64,000 nt of DNA, taken from contig DATIYF010000020.1 in NCBI GenBank assembly GCA_035517775.1, forward strand, positions 1-64,000, in the 5' to 3' direction. Numbering within the stretch: the first letter of the stretch is position 1; each line of letters opens with the position of its first letter. Positions 25,371 to 35,498 of the stretch are shown here, in pieces. The notes beneath the pieces are model-generated. The model was not told where the DNA came from. It did not search any database and saw only the letters and a program-made list of their open reading frames with translations. The stretch comes from DATIYF01 sp035517775. GTDB taxonomy: Bacteria; Acidobacteriota; Terriglobia; Terriglobales; Acidobacteriaceae. The position numbers and the translations under genes are program-made.

Positions 25371-28300
25371 ATGACCAGGTTCATGCGAATTCTAAGGATT
25401 GGCTTTTGCCTTTTGGCCCTGTGGGGCCAGGCTTGGGCGCAGGGCGGGGCTACCGGGGCAATCAGCGGCACGGTAGTGGACCCGACCGGTGCGGTGGTGG
25501 GCGGAGCGCAGGTCCGCATCGTCAATCAGGATACCGGCGTTCTGGCGCGCGAGCTCAAGACCGATGGCAGCGGCTCGTTTACCGCCACTCTGCTTCCGGT
25601 CGGCAATTACACCATCACGATCCAGGGCTCGGGTTTTGCCACCGGCACCATTCCCAATATTGCCGTGCGAGTCACAGAAACCACGCGAGTCAACGCCAAA
25701 CTGGTTCCACAAGCGGTGCAGCAGAGCGTGAATGTGCAAGCCGAAGTGCAGACGGTTGACACCACCACCGCGACCACCGGCCAGGCCATCAACTCCAACA
25801 CCATTCGCAATCTGCCGCTCGCCACCCAGAACTTTCAGCAGTTGCTGACCCTCTCCACCGGCGCACAAAGCGAGCTGAATGCTTCCGCACAGCTGGGCCG
25901 TGGGGATGTGCGCATCTTTGTGAACGGCCAGCGCGAAGACAACAACAACTATCTTATCGAAGGCATCAGCGCGACCGACTACAACGTAGCCGAGCTGACC
26001 AATACTCCGCTCCCCAATCCCGACGTGGTGCAGGAATTCAAGGTGCAGACTTCGCTTTACGATGCCAGCCAGGGGCGCAACGGCGGCGGCGATGTGGACG
26101 CCATCCTGAAATCCGGCACCAAGACTTTTCACGGCGACGTGTACGAGTTTTTCCGCAACGACGTTCTGAACGCCAACGAATACTTCCTGAAACAGACGGG
26201 CCAGCCCCGGCCGGTGATCCGGCAGAACATTTTCGGCGGCAGCCTGGGCGGCCCGGTGGGCCGCGATGGCAAACTGGGCTTCTTTTTCGCCAATTATCAG
26301 GGCACGCGGCAGCTCAGCGGCCTTTCCGGCGGAACCTTCATCAGCACGCAGATTCCCACCCTTCCGACCGACCGCAGCGAAGCCAACCTGATCAGCACCT
26401 TTTTCCCCGATGGTCTGCCCGCCGGCGTCACCAACCTCGATCCCGTGGCCGTGGCCCTGCTGCAGTTTAAGAGCAACCAGTTTGGCAATACTGCGGGTGG
26501 ATTCCTGTTCCCCACGGCCAACAGCTCTGGACTATTCGCCGTCAGCAAGCCGGGGCGGTTCAACGACGATCAGTTCACCGCCAACTGGGACCGCGAGTTC
26601 CGGCAGTCGAAAGACAAGATTTCCTCGCGCTTCTTTTTCTCCAACTCTGAGCAGCAGGTGCCGTTTGGCGCCGGCGGGTTGCAGGCTTCGCTCGGCGGCA
26701 GCATCAGCGGCAGCGATCTCAACTTCCCCTATGACCTGCCGGTCCATGACCGCTTCCTGAGCGTTTCGGAAACCCACCTGTTTTCGGAGAGCGTGGTCAG
26801 TGATTTTCGCTTTGGCTACATTCGAATCAATAACGATGCCATCAACGTTCCGCCGGTCACGGTCAGCGATGTTGGAATTGACCGCCCCACCAACAACCTG
26901 ACCAACAACATTTATAAGTTCACCTTTGCCAGCTCGGGCTTTCAGTTTGGCCCCACGCCGCAGGCCAATCAATACCAGACCCAGAACAACTTTGACTTCG
27001 TGGAAAATCTCAGCTGGGTCAGGGGAGCTCACACCCTGCGTTTCGGCGGCGAGTTCGCCCGGGTGAATCTCGATAAGCTCTTCCCCCAGGTATTCAATGG
27101 CCAGCTCTTCTTTACCAACACGCTCGATGGCAACACCGACTTCCAGAATTTCCTGTTGGGCGCGCCGGAGTTCAGCTTCGGCGGCGGCGGACTGTACAAC
27201 CATCAGTACAGGCAGAACAACTACGCTGTGTTTGCCCAGGATGACTGGAAGGTGCGACCTGACCTGACCTTAAATCTGGGCCTGCGGACCGAATTGCTCG
27301 GCGCATGGACGGATGGCGATTGCCACATCGGCAATTTGGAGTCTTCTCTCACCTACTCGGGAACGTATCCCTTCGTTTATCCGAAATGCGTGAGCAGCCT
27401 GGGGCTTTCCGGGTTCACCGGCTCCGCTGCAGGCTCAACCTTCGGCAACAGCGTATCTACCGGCTGGGGACCCCGAATCGGCTTCGCCTGGGACGTGATG
27501 GGCCATCACACCACCACGGTGCGCGGCGGCTACGGCATTTACTACGTGCGTGAAGATGTGGGCGCGGTGGACCAACTCAGCTTCCAGGCGCCGATTCTGC
27601 CCATCGCCTTTGCCGGCGGGGCGCCCGGCAGCCTGGCGACTTTCTTCTCTGGAACGCTGGCGACCAACCCGAACGCCCTGCCTCCGGCGGGGACTCTGGA
27701 TGCCGCCTATATTCCCTGCCTGGCGCAATTTGCCGATCCGGCCTTCCCCGGCGGCGACACCACCCAGGCGGCAAACTACACTTCCTGCGGCGGCGTGCCT
27801 TCGGTGGGCATCTTCGGGCTCGAAGTTCCGCACCACTTCGTGGTGCCCAACACGGCACAATGGAACCTGACCATTCAGCGGGATTTGGGCAAGCTGTGGG
27901 TATTAGAGGTCGGCTACGTGGGCACAAAAGGCACGCATCTGCGTGAAACCCGCGATGCTATTCAGTCGCTCGATGCCAGCCCTTCCCATCCCGTGATCGT
28001 CCACGATGTGGATGGCAACCCTTATCCCATCACCATGAACACCTTGTCCAACGCCATCGCGCGTACGCCCACGCCCGGCTTGAACGGCTATTCCGGCTAT
28101 CAGTTGTTCGCCAACGACGCGTACTCGAACTACAACTCTCTGCAGGCTACCGTTTCCCGCAGATGGGGGCGGGGCTACTTCCAGGCGGCTTACACGTTTT
28201 CGAAGGCGATTGACGCCACCTCCTCGGGCAACACCGCTTTCAACACGGCTTACAACGACCAGAGCGACATCAACGCCTCGCGTGGCCTCTCAGATTTCGA

Positions 28301-28916
28301 CCGCACCCAGCGCCTGAGCGTCAGCTACGTTTACGAACTGCCCATTTTTGAACACGCGGCCGGGTTAGAACACGCCGCCTTCGGTGGGTGGGAGCTCAGC
28401 GGCGTCACCATCTTCCAGTCGGGCACGCCGTTCTCCATTCTCGATTCGGGGGCCGGCACCGCCTTTCTCGGCCAGGGCAGCACACCGCTGCTGGGCGCCA
28501 GCCTGGCGCCAGGCGCCAGTATTTCGGATGGGTTGACCAGCGGCGACATTCACCAGCGCATTAATGGATATCTGAATCCCGCGGCGTTCGCTCCCGCACC
28601 CCAACTGTATCCGGCGCAGTGCCAGGCCGAGACCGATGGGACGGGCAACTTTTGCGGCACCGGCTTCGGCGATCTGGGCCGTAACATCTATCGCGGGCCG
28701 CACGAACAGAACTGGGATTTTTCATTGATCAAGCACATCCAGCTCACGGAGCGCCAGGACCTGCGCTTCACGGCCGATTTCTTCAACCTGTGGAATCACG
28801 TCAACTTTGCCAATCCGGCGGTTACGGATATCGAGGCTGGCCCCTCGTTCGGCAAGATCGTCAACACCAAGGGCACGCCGCGCCTGATTCAGTTCTCGCT
28901 GCGGTGGGCGTTCTGA
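25371..28916 (+). CDS. Oar-like TonB-dependent outer-membrane receptor
   Basis: An 1181-residue outer-membrane transporter of the type expanded in Acidobacteriota. ATG 25371 follows GAGGAGGGGG. The signal peptide is residues about 1-25 (FCLLALWGQAWAQ). Then comes a carboxypeptidase-regulatory-like domain (GAISGTVVDPTGAVVGGAQV, VGNYTITIQGSGF), a plug with NSNTIRNLPLATQNFQQLL and FVNGQREDNNNYLIEGI, and a long beta-barrel ending in the outer-membrane C-terminal Phe (SLRWAF). It is followed after 1 bp by the AhpD-like gene and then an aminotransferase. The substrate is unknown; carbohydrate or peptide fragments are usual for the family. Confidence 0.92.
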   Translation: MTRFMRILRIGFCLLALWGQAWAQGGATGAISGTVVDPTGAVVGGAQVRIVNQDTGVLARELKTDGSGSFTATLLPVGNYTITIQGSGFATGTIPNIAVRVTETTRVNAKLVPQAVQQSVNVQAEVQTVDTTTATTGQAINSNTIRNLPLATQNFQQLLTLSTGAQSELNASAQLGRGDVRIFVNGQREDNNNYLIEGISATDYNVAELTNTPLPNPDVVQEFKVQTSLYDASQGRNGGGDVDAILKSGTKTFHGDVYEFFRNDVLNANEYFLKQTGQPRPVIRQNIFGGSLGGPVGRDGKLGFFFANYQGTRQLSGLSGGTFISTQIPTLPTDRSEANLISTFFPDGLPAGVTNLDPVAVALLQFKSNQFGNTAGGFLFPTANSSGLFAVSKPGRFNDDQFTANWDREFRQSKDKISSRFFFSNSEQQVPFGAGGLQASLGGSISGSDLNFPYDLPVHDRFLSVSETHLFSESVVSDFRFGYIRINNDAINVPPVTVSDVGIDRPTNNLTNNIYKFTFASSGFQFGPTPQANQYQTQNNFDFVENLSWVRGAHTLRFGGEFARVNLDKLFPQVFNGQLFFTNTLDGNTDFQNFLLGAPEFSFGGGGLYNHQYRQNNYAVFAQDDWKVRPDLTLNLGLRTELLGAWTDGDCHIGNLESSLTYSGTYPFVYPKCVSSLGLSGFTGSAAGSTFGNSVSTGWGPRIGFAWDVMGHHTTTVRGGYGIYYVREDVGAVDQLSFQAPILPIAFAGGAPGSLATFFSGTLATNPNALPPAGTLDAAYIPCLAQFADPAFPGGDTTQAANYTSCGGVPSVGIFGLEVPHHFVVPNTAQWNLTIQRDLGKLWVLEVGYVGTKGTHLRETRDAIQSLDASPSHPVIVHDVDGNPYPITMNTLSNAIARTPTPGLNGYSGYQLFANDAYSNYNSLQATVSRRWGRGYFQAAYTFSKAIDATSSGNTAFNTAYNDQSDINASRGLSDFDRTQRLSVSYVYELPIFEHAAGLEHAAFGGWELSGVTIFQSGTPFSILDSGAGTAFLGQGSTPLLGASLAPGASISDGLTSGDIHQRINGYLNPAAFAPAPQLYPAQCQAETDGTGNFCGTGFGDLGRNIYRGPHEQNWDFSLIKHIQLTERQDLRFTADFFNLWNHVNFANPAVTDIEAGPSFGKIVNTKGTPRLIQFSLRWAF

Positions 28917-28917
28917 C

Positions 28918-29481
28918 ATGAATGAGCCACAGGGAAGACTCGCCATGCTCGGGCGGGACGAAGTGCCGCCCGAAATCGCCGCTCTTTACGACGCCTTGCT
29001 CAAGCAGCGCGGCGCCGTTCCCAACATGTTCAAAACCGTTGCCCGCGTTCCCGGCCTGGCCCTGGGATTTGCCGGCCTGCTCAAGCCTTTGCTGAGCGAT
29101 GGCGCCCTGCCCGGTTGGTACAAAGAACTGGTGGCGACTCGCCTTTCGGTTTTGCTTGGTTCCGGCTATGCGGTCACCGCCCATAGCCTTTCGGCCAGCC
29201 AGAAGGGTGCCAGCGCGGAGCAGATCGAAGCCGCGAAGACCGATTTCGAGGAAGGTCCATTTAGCGATGCCGAGAAGCTGGGCTTTCGCTGCGCGGAGCG
29301 CCTGCACCGCTCGGCCGGCGAGATTGACGAGGCGTTCTACGCCGAGCTGAAAGCGGCCTTCAATGATGCGCAGATCATCGAGCTGATCGCCACCGCCGCG
29401 GTCTTCGAATTCTTTCCCCGTTTTGTAGATGCTCTGCGCATTCCTACCACCCCCATTCCTGCGACGGCTCTCAAGGGATAG
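28918..29481 (+). CDS. AhpD/carboxymuconolactone decarboxylase-fold protein lacking the CxxC motif
   Basis: A 187-residue helical protein of the AhpD-like superfamily: RGAVPNMFKTVARVPGLAL, KELVATRLSVLLGSGYAVTA, then HS. Functional AhpD enzymes carry E-x-C-x-x-C-x-x-x-H at this point. Here the segment is GSGYAVTAHS, with the His but neither Cys, so peroxidase activity is unlikely. It starts 1 bp after the receptor stop and is 3 bp before the aminotransferase gene, so it is part of a tight operon. Confidence 0.82.
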   Translation: MNEPQGRLAMLGRDEVPPEIAALYDALLKQRGAVPNMFKTVARVPGLALGFAGLLKPLLSDGALPGWYKELVATRLSVLLGSGYAVTAHSLSASQKGASAEQIEAAKTDFEEGPFSDAEKLGFRCAERLHRSAGEIDEAFYAELKAAFNDAQIIELIATAAVFEFFPRFVDALRIPTTPIPATALKG

Positions 29482-29484
29482 AGC

Positions 29485-30678
29485 ATGCGCCCCCTGGCCT
29501 CTCGCATTGCAAAAATGAGTGGAGAGGGCGCGCTCTCGGTGTACTCCCGTGCCAAGGAACTGGAGCGCGAAGGCCGCTCCATCATTCACCTGGAACTGGG
29601 CGAGCCGGATTTTCACCCGGCTCCGGCGGTGAATGAAGCGCTCAAACGCGCCATTGATGGGGGCAAAGACCGCTACTGCCCCATGGTAGGGGTGCCTGCC
29701 TTGCGCGAGGCCATTGCCGATTACCTGCGCCGCACACGCAATCTTTCTGTTTCGCCCGAGCAGGTGGTGGTCGCGCCCGGCTGCAAGATCATTCTGGCGA
29801 TGGCCATGCATGCGCTGATCGAGCCCGGCGATGAAATCCTTTACCCTGATCCCGGATTCCCGGCCTACTCATCTGTAACCCGCAGCCTGGGCGGAGTCTG
29901 TGTTCCCTTTGAGCTGGCCGAGCAAAACCGGCTTCAGCCTGATCCGGAGGAAATCGTCGCCCGGCTTACCGCGCGCAGCAAAGTGCTGATCACGAATTCG
30001 CCTGGAAATCCCACCGGCACGGTTTATACCGAGGAAGTTCAGCGGCAACTGGCCGAGCTGGCGGTGAAGCACGATCTCTGGGTGCTTTCGGATGAAATCT
30101 ACGCCCGCATTCTTTACGGCGGTGGTTATGTTTCGATGATGGGCTACCCCGGCATGGCGGAACGCACCGTCATCATAGATGGCTTCTCCAAGAGTTTCGC
30201 CATGACCGGCTGGCGCCTGGGCTATGCAGTGGCCCCACCGGAAGTGGTACGCGCTCTCGAAATGCTCGTAGTCAACAGCTACACCTGCGTCGCCGAGTTC
30301 TCGCAGTATGGGGCGATCGAGGCGTTAACCGGCAGCACGAATGCCACCGAACGAATGGTCACGGAATTCGCTCGCCGCCGCGAGCAGTTTGTGGGCGACC
30401 TGAACCGCGTGCCCGGGTTCCGCTGTATTTCGCCACAAGGCGCCTTCTATGCCTGGGTGAACGTCTCCGATACCGGCCTGAGCGCGGAAGAGGTTTGCCG
30501 CCTGATGCTCGAGGAAGCCGGGGTCGCGGCCATTCCGGGTGCGGCGTTCGGCCCCGCGGGCAAGCAGTTTGTACGCTTCTCGTTTGCTTCTTCCACCGCT
30601 ACACTGCGCGATGCCGTGGAGCGAATTCAGCAGGTCTCCGCCGCCTGGCAGACCGCCTGCCAGGGCAAGGCGCGGTAA
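29485..30678 (+). CDS. Class I/II pyridoxal-phosphate aminotransferase
   Basis: A 397-residue fold-type I aminotransferase of the aspartate aminotransferase group. It shows IHLELGEPDFHP at the N-terminus, NSPGNPTGTVY, LSDEIYARILY, the PLP-lysine motif GFSKSFAMTGWRLGY and the C-terminal RFSFA Arg. Length is typical. The exact substrate cannot be read from these motifs. It is the third gene of the receptor operon (3-bp spacing) and converges with the FHA/ABC gene, 30 bp away. Confidence 0.92.
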   Translation: MRPLASRIAKMSGEGALSVYSRAKELEREGRSIIHLELGEPDFHPAPAVNEALKRAIDGGKDRYCPMVGVPALREAIADYLRRTRNLSVSPEQVVVAPGCKIILAMAMHALIEPGDEILYPDPGFPAYSSVTRSLGGVCVPFELAEQNRLQPDPEEIVARLTARSKVLITNSPGNPTGTVYTEEVQRQLAELAVKHDLWVLSDEIYARILYGGGYVSMMGYPGMAERTVIIDGFSKSFAMTGWRLGYAVAPPEVVRALEMLVVNSYTCVAEFSQYGAIEALTGSTNATERMVTEFARRREQFVGDLNRVPGFRCISPQGAFYAWVNVSDTGLSAEEVCRLMLEEAGVAAIPGAAFGPAGKQFVRFSFASSTATLRDAVERIQQVSAAWQTACQGKAR

Positions 30679-30708
30679 GCGCTGTTGCCCGGGCTTGAGC
30701 TGCCGGAT

Positions 30709-33423
30709 TTAGTGAATGTCGCGTATCTTCAGGAAGCCGAGCACGGCACCGAGGAGAATGACGGCCATAGAGGCAAGAGCGGCCAAGGCCTGGCCAAAGG
30801 AAAACCGGAGGTTCTCTCCCTTCTTGGGGGCAGCCGGTTGTTTCTCACCTTCTACCCCGGCAACGGCTTCGGGGACCTGCTCGGTGGCAGCATCCACGCC
30901 CTTGCCATCGCCGGTGGTGCAGGAATCCCAATGCGCTGGACCGGGAAGGTAGCCGCAGGGGCGGCCCCTCGCTTCCTGTACCAGGTTCGATTCGAAGGCC
31001 CATCGCGAAGGCACGGCGTAACTCAGCAGCTGTGCCGGACGCGGCATTTTGTAAACGGCGCGAATACCTCCTCCCAGGGCGATGATCGGCAACAGGACCA
31101 CGGGCAGCAGGGCGATCGCACTTTCGGTGGTGCTGCTGCGCGCCGAGATGGCAAGGCCCAGCGCCGCCCCCACCAGGGAAGCAAGAATCAGCACGCTTGC
31201 CGTGGCCAGGAAGTCGCCCTTCAGGCCACACCAGAAATAGACGATGGCGAGCAGCGCCAGGCACTGAAACACACACAAGCCCAAAAGCACGGCGAACTTC
31301 GAGAAGACGTAAGAAGGCAACTTCAGGTTGACCATGCGCTCGCGCTGAAAGATGGTCCATTCGCCGACCACATCACGGGCAGCGTTGTTGCACCCAAACC
31401 AGATTGCCGCCACTACCATCAGGAACTCCACTCCGCTCAGGTTCCCACCCAATTCGGCGAACGCTTGCGCCGCGCCAGGGGAAAATGGAACCCGGGGATT
31501 CAGCGGCGCCGGCTGCTTAATGAGGTCAAAAACCAATCCAATCAAGACCCCAAACAGTGGCGCCTGCAACAGAAGAATGATGAGTTGCGCCCGGTCGCGA
31601 ACCTTGAGCACCAGATTACGGCGAACCAGAACCAGCCATTGCCCCAGGCCGAGGTGACGCGGCGGCTTGGCCGCGCTTTCGCCGCTGGGTGGGCTTTGCC
31701 GGGCCCGGTCTTGTACAAATTGCTGATGGTAGGGCGACTTGGCAAAGCGGTCGCACCATTCGGGAGTACGCGCGGAGGCCAGGCCAGTCAGCAGCATCTC
31801 CGGGTTCAAGTCTTTGTCGCCAGGGCCTTCCACCTGGGTGCCGCCACCGCTCCTCGGCCGGTTGTGAAAGAACTTGATCGAGTCAGGATAAGCCGGGCCG
31901 AAATACGCCAGGGCCCCGGTGCCTCCGGAATCGCGGGAAATCATGATCAAATTGTCGAACTTTCGGAAGACGTCGGTGCTGGGCTGGTGAATCGTGGTGA
32001 TGATGGTCTTGCCCTGCTGCGAGAGCCGCTTGAGCAGGTCCACTACTCCCTCCGCGTCGTAGGAGGAAAGGCCGGAAGTCGGCTCATCGAGAAAAAGCAC
32101 CGGCAGGTCGCTGATGAGCTCCAAAGCGATGTTGACCCGCTTCCGCTGTCCCCCGCTTAGAACTTTGTGCTCGGGCGAGCCGATCAGAGAGTTTTTCTTG
32201 TCCAGAATTCCAAGTTCCTCCAGAATTCTGTCAATGCGCGCTTCAATTTCCTTGTCGGAGAGGTCGGTGCGCAATTTAGTGGAAAAATACAAGGCTTCGC
32301 GCACCGTGAGCTGCGAGTGAACAATCTCGTCCTGGGGGACGTAGCCCATCTGCTGGCGGAACTGGTCATAGTACCGGTACAGGTCTGAACCGTTGAACAG
32401 GACCTGTCCCTGGGAAGGGGGAGAGTAGCCGTTCAGAGCCTTCAGAAAAGTTGTCTTGCCCGCTCCCGCCGGCCCCATGAGCGCGACCAGCTCCGAGGGA
32501 TACACGGTGAGGGATATGGGATCGAGCAATCGCTTGCCGTCGGCGGCGCTGACGACCACATCCACCGCCTGGATGGAAACATTGCCTTCGTATTTACGCT
32601 GGCTCAAGCTGCCATCTGGCAGCAACTGAAAGCCGACGTTGCCCAGGACAATCTCCTGGCCGGGAAGCACCTGCACCCGGCCAGTGACTCGCATTCCGTT
32701 CACGAAGGTTCCGTTGAGCGAGCCCAGGTCTTCGACAAAAACTCCTTCCGGCCCGCGCACCAGCCGGGCGTGATGCCACGAGACCATGGGATGATCAATC
32801 GGGTGCTCACACTCGGGGTCGCGGCCAATCACGATCGAGTTGCGAGTGAAAGTGACCGATTGATGGGCGGCATCGCCGACCACCGTCGGCCCACTCAAAA
32901 GACGGGAAGCGCCGATCTTGAAGGAACCGAAGTACACGTCGTCGGAAGGCAGAAGCGCGGCTTCCGTAATTCGGTTTTGAATTTCACCAATCGCGGTGCC
33001 GTTGCGGGAATTCAGGTCCTGCAGAATGTATTGGCCGTTGCGCTGTGAAATACGCGCATGGTTCCAGGAGATCATCGGAAAATCGAGCACGATGTCGGAT
33101 TCCGGAGCGCGTCCAATTGAAATGATCCCAGGTTCTCGAACTGCGGCCGGCCGGGTTTTCTGCTGCGGCCAGGGCAGCGGAGTCAGGCTGCCGAGGGTCA
33201 CCTGCGACTGGGGTGTGACCGCCACCGGCGAACGGGGCGGAATGCGGTGATTATCAACGTATGTGCCGTTAGTGGAACCCAGGTCTTCCAGGACAAATCC
33301 GTTTTCATATTGCGTGAGACGGCAATGATGGCCGGAGACGGTAGGGTGATTTACGACAAGGTCGCAGGCAGGGTCACTTCCAATCAGCCAGGATGCAAGA
33401 ACTTGCAGTGCATGGGGAGACAT
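30709..33423 (-). CDS. ABC transporter with three FHA domains (ABCG-like)
   Basis: A 904-residue protein with FHA domains in tandem at about residues 1-80, 95-180 and 185-265 (motifs such as IGRAPESDIVLD and EDLGSLNGTFVNG), a cytoplasmic ATPase domain (Walker A GPAGAGKTT, VLSGGQRKRVNIALEL, LFLDEPTSGL) and a C-terminal ABC-2 membrane domain of about six spans. The order ATPase-then-membrane matches ABCG half-transporters. ATG 33423 has GGAG 6 nt upstream. FHA domains bind phosphothreonine, and a Ser/Thr kinase gene is divergent 235 bp away, so kinase control of the transporter is likely. The substrate is unknown. Confidence 0.9.
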   Translation of the reverse strand: MSPHALQVLASWLIGSDPACDLVVNHPTVSGHHCRLTQYENGFVLEDLGSTNGTYVDNHRIPPRSPVAVTPQSQVTLGSLTPLPWPQQKTRPAAVREPGIISIGRAPESDIVLDFPMISWNHARISQRNGQYILQDLNSRNGTAIGEIQNRITEAALLPSDDVYFGSFKIGASRLLSGPTVVGDAAHQSVTFTRNSIVIGRDPECEHPIDHPMVSWHHARLVRGPEGVFVEDLGSLNGTFVNGMRVTGRVQVLPGQEIVLGNVGFQLLPDGSLSQRKYEGNVSIQAVDVVVSAADGKRLLDPISLTVYPSELVALMGPAGAGKTTFLKALNGYSPPSQGQVLFNGSDLYRYYDQFRQQMGYVPQDEIVHSQLTVREALYFSTKLRTDLSDKEIEARIDRILEELGILDKKNSLIGSPEHKVLSGGQRKRVNIALELISDLPVLFLDEPTSGLSSYDAEGVVDLLKRLSQQGKTIITTIHQPSTDVFRKFDNLIMISRDSGGTGALAYFGPAYPDSIKFFHNRPRSGGGTQVEGPGDKDLNPEMLLTGLASARTPEWCDRFAKSPYHQQFVQDRARQSPPSGESAAKPPRHLGLGQWLVLVRRNLVLKVRDRAQLIILLLQAPLFGVLIGLVFDLIKQPAPLNPRVPFSPGAAQAFAELGGNLSGVEFLMVVAAIWFGCNNAARDVVGEWTIFQRERMVNLKLPSYVFSKFAVLLGLCVFQCLALLAIVYFWCGLKGDFLATASVLILASLVGAALGLAISARSSTTESAIALLPVVLLPIIALGGGIRAVYKMPRPAQLLSYAVPSRWAFESNLVQEARGRPCGYLPGPAHWDSCTTGDGKGVDAATEQVPEAVAGVEGEKQPAAPKKGENLRFSFGQALAALASMAVILLGAVLGFLKIRDIH

Positions 33424-33658
33424 CACCAGCTCCAAGCCGCGCCATCATACTAAGACCCCCGAAGCTGGGGCAAGCCGCGAATGTGCCTTTTTTCAAGAAA
33501 TTGCGGCCAAAAGCCGGCCGGAATTTATCCCGATATCTTCTTGACCCTGAAGTCCAGCCGACTATAATTTGCGGCGAGATTGTAAGCTTCCTCCCCGAAT
33601 CACGTCCTAGTTAGTAGCCCGGAAATATCTGATCACCAGGCCGAGACAGGAGCCTTCC

Positions 33659-35305
33659 ATGAGCGAGACCAACAAGCAGATTGGCGACTATGAGATCCTC
33701 GACGAACTGGGCGCGGGCGGAATGGGCCGTGTCTATCGGGTGCGCAACGTCATCTCCGACCGCATTGAAGCCATGAAAGTTCTGCTGCCCGACCTCGCCG
33801 GACGGCAGGAGCTGGCGGCGCGTTTTGTGCGCGAGATCAAGCTGCTGGCCAGCCTGGACCATCCCAATATCGCCGCCCTGCGCACCGCCTTCACTGCCAA
33901 TAATCAGCTCATCATGATCATGGAATACATCGAGGGCACGTCGCTGGCGGCGCGCATCGAGCGCGGGCCCATCGCGGTCACCGAGGCCGTGGATTATGTG
34001 GACCAGGTGCTCTCCGCCCTGAGCTATGCCCATCAGCGGCAGGTGATCCACCGCGACATTAAACCCGCCAACATGATGCTGACCCCGCAAGGGGTAGTGA
34101 AACTGATGGATTTCGGCATTGCCCGCTCCGGCGAAGACCGCAGCCTCACCCAGACAGGAACCACGCTTGGATCTCTGAATTACATGTCGCCGGAGCAGGT
34201 GAAGGGGCAGACGGCCGACGCCCGCTCCGACCTCTATTCTCTGGGCATTTCCCTTTATGAGATGGTGACCGGCCAATTGCCCTTCCAGGCCGATAGCGAC
34301 TACGCCATCATGGCGGCGCAGGTGAAAGAATCTCCGCGGGCGCCGATCGAGTTGCAGCCGGGGCTGCCGGCGGCGCTGAATGAGATCATCCTGACTGCAA
34401 TCGCCAAGGAGCCGGAGAAAAGATTTCAGTCGGCAGATGCCTTCCGCAATGCATTGAGCTCGCTGCGCCCGGCTTCTGCTCCGAGGCCCAGCACGGGCTC
34501 GCGCCAGGCCACGCTGGTGGATACGGCGGTGACTGCCACGCTTGTCAGCCCGGTGCAGGGCGTGACCGCGCCGGTGGTCAATAGTCAGCCGCCCTCGGAC
34601 CACGCGCGAACGGTGCTGGATACCCGGTCTCAGGCGCACCCGGTTGCTCCCGCGCAGCCTGCGGCCCCGCCGCCTCAGTCCAGTATGCCGCCGCCGGCCA
34701 GCAGTCATAAAGGCCTCTACATGGCGGTGGGCGCGTTGCTGCTGGTGGCGGCGTTGGCCGGCGCCACCATCTACATAAATTACAGCAAGAACGGAAAAGC
34801 AGCCGCCAACCCGACAACCGAGACCAAATCGCCTGCTACCCAAAGGCTTTCCAAGCCTCACCTCCCGGCGACCTCGCAGCCCCAGCCCTTGCGCTCTCAA
34901 GCCCCGCCCTTGCCGCCCACTAAAGCCGTCGTTGCGCCGCCTGTAACCCAGGCGGCGAAAAAGAGCCGCATGGGAGCCATGGCCGGGCAGGAGGCGAGCA
35001 CGCAGCCGGTTGCGCCTGCGCCGTCGCCCCAGAACACGGCTGAGCTTGACGATCTGGAGCACCAGGTTGACCAGCTGACCGCGCGGTCGGCGGCGGTGAA
35101 CAGCAGCCTCGACACTTTGCGCCAGCGGCAGAACGCCGCCGGTTACGGGCTGCGCGGAGACATCGCCGCCCGCCAGGAGAGCATGAAGTTGAACCTCTCT
35201 AAAGCGCAGGATGCCGTGCAGCACGGAGACGTGGAGCGTGCCAAGCGCTACCTTCCACTGGCAGAAAGCGACGTCGAAGCTTTGGAGCAGTTTCTGGGAC
35301 GCTAG
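33659..35305 (+). CDS. Transmembrane Ser/Thr protein kinase
   Basis: A 548-residue eukaryotic-like kinase. The kinase domain spans residues about 10-270: glycine loop LGAGGMGRVY, the Lys in AMKVLL, catalytic loop VIHRDIKPANMM, MDFGIARSGED and GSLNYMSPEQVKG. A Pro/Ala-rich juxtamembrane part precedes one membrane span near 355-378 (YMAVGALLLVAALAGATIY). The outer part is Pro-rich and ends in a coiled coil (about 460-548). An AGGAG site precedes ATG 33659. It is divergent to the FHA/ABC gene, its likely phospho-target. Confidence 0.94.
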   Translation: MSETNKQIGDYEILDELGAGGMGRVYRVRNVISDRIEAMKVLLPDLAGRQELAARFVREIKLLASLDHPNIAALRTAFTANNQLIMIMEYIEGTSLAARIERGPIAVTEAVDYVDQVLSALSYAHQRQVIHRDIKPANMMLTPQGVVKLMDFGIARSGEDRSLTQTGTTLGSLNYMSPEQVKGQTADARSDLYSLGISLYEMVTGQLPFQADSDYAIMAAQVKESPRAPIELQPGLPAALNEIILTAIAKEPEKRFQSADAFRNALSSLRPASAPRPSTGSRQATLVDTAVTATLVSPVQGVTAPVVNSQPPSDHARTVLDTRSQAHPVAPAQPAAPPPQSSMPPPASSHKGLYMAVGALLLVAALAGATIYINYSKNGKAAANPTTETKSPATQRLSKPHLPATSQPQPLRSQAPPLPPTKAVVAPPVTQAAKKSRMGAMAGQEASTQPVAPAPSPQNTAELDDLEHQVDQLTARSAAVNSSLDTLRQRQNAAGYGLRGDIAARQESMKLNLSKAQDAVQHGDVERAKRYLPLAESDVEALEQFLGR

Positions 35306-35498
35306 CCATTTTCACCCGCCGGACAGCCACCATGATCCCAACGGGAGATGCCACAGGCGCCACCAGGAGTCGCGCCACCAACCACGCCTGCATCCGCCGG
35401 TTTTCGTTGCCCGTCGCGGTAGTCAAAATCCACTTCCCGAACGATGGATGAAGCGGCTCCGCATTATGCGAGGTTCAGATCAAAGAGAGCTAACATAG

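Noticed and set aside
33611..35224. 537-codon open frame antisense to the Ser/Thr kinase
   Set aside because: Arg/Gly/His-rich shadow composition; the sense strand encodes a complete kinase.
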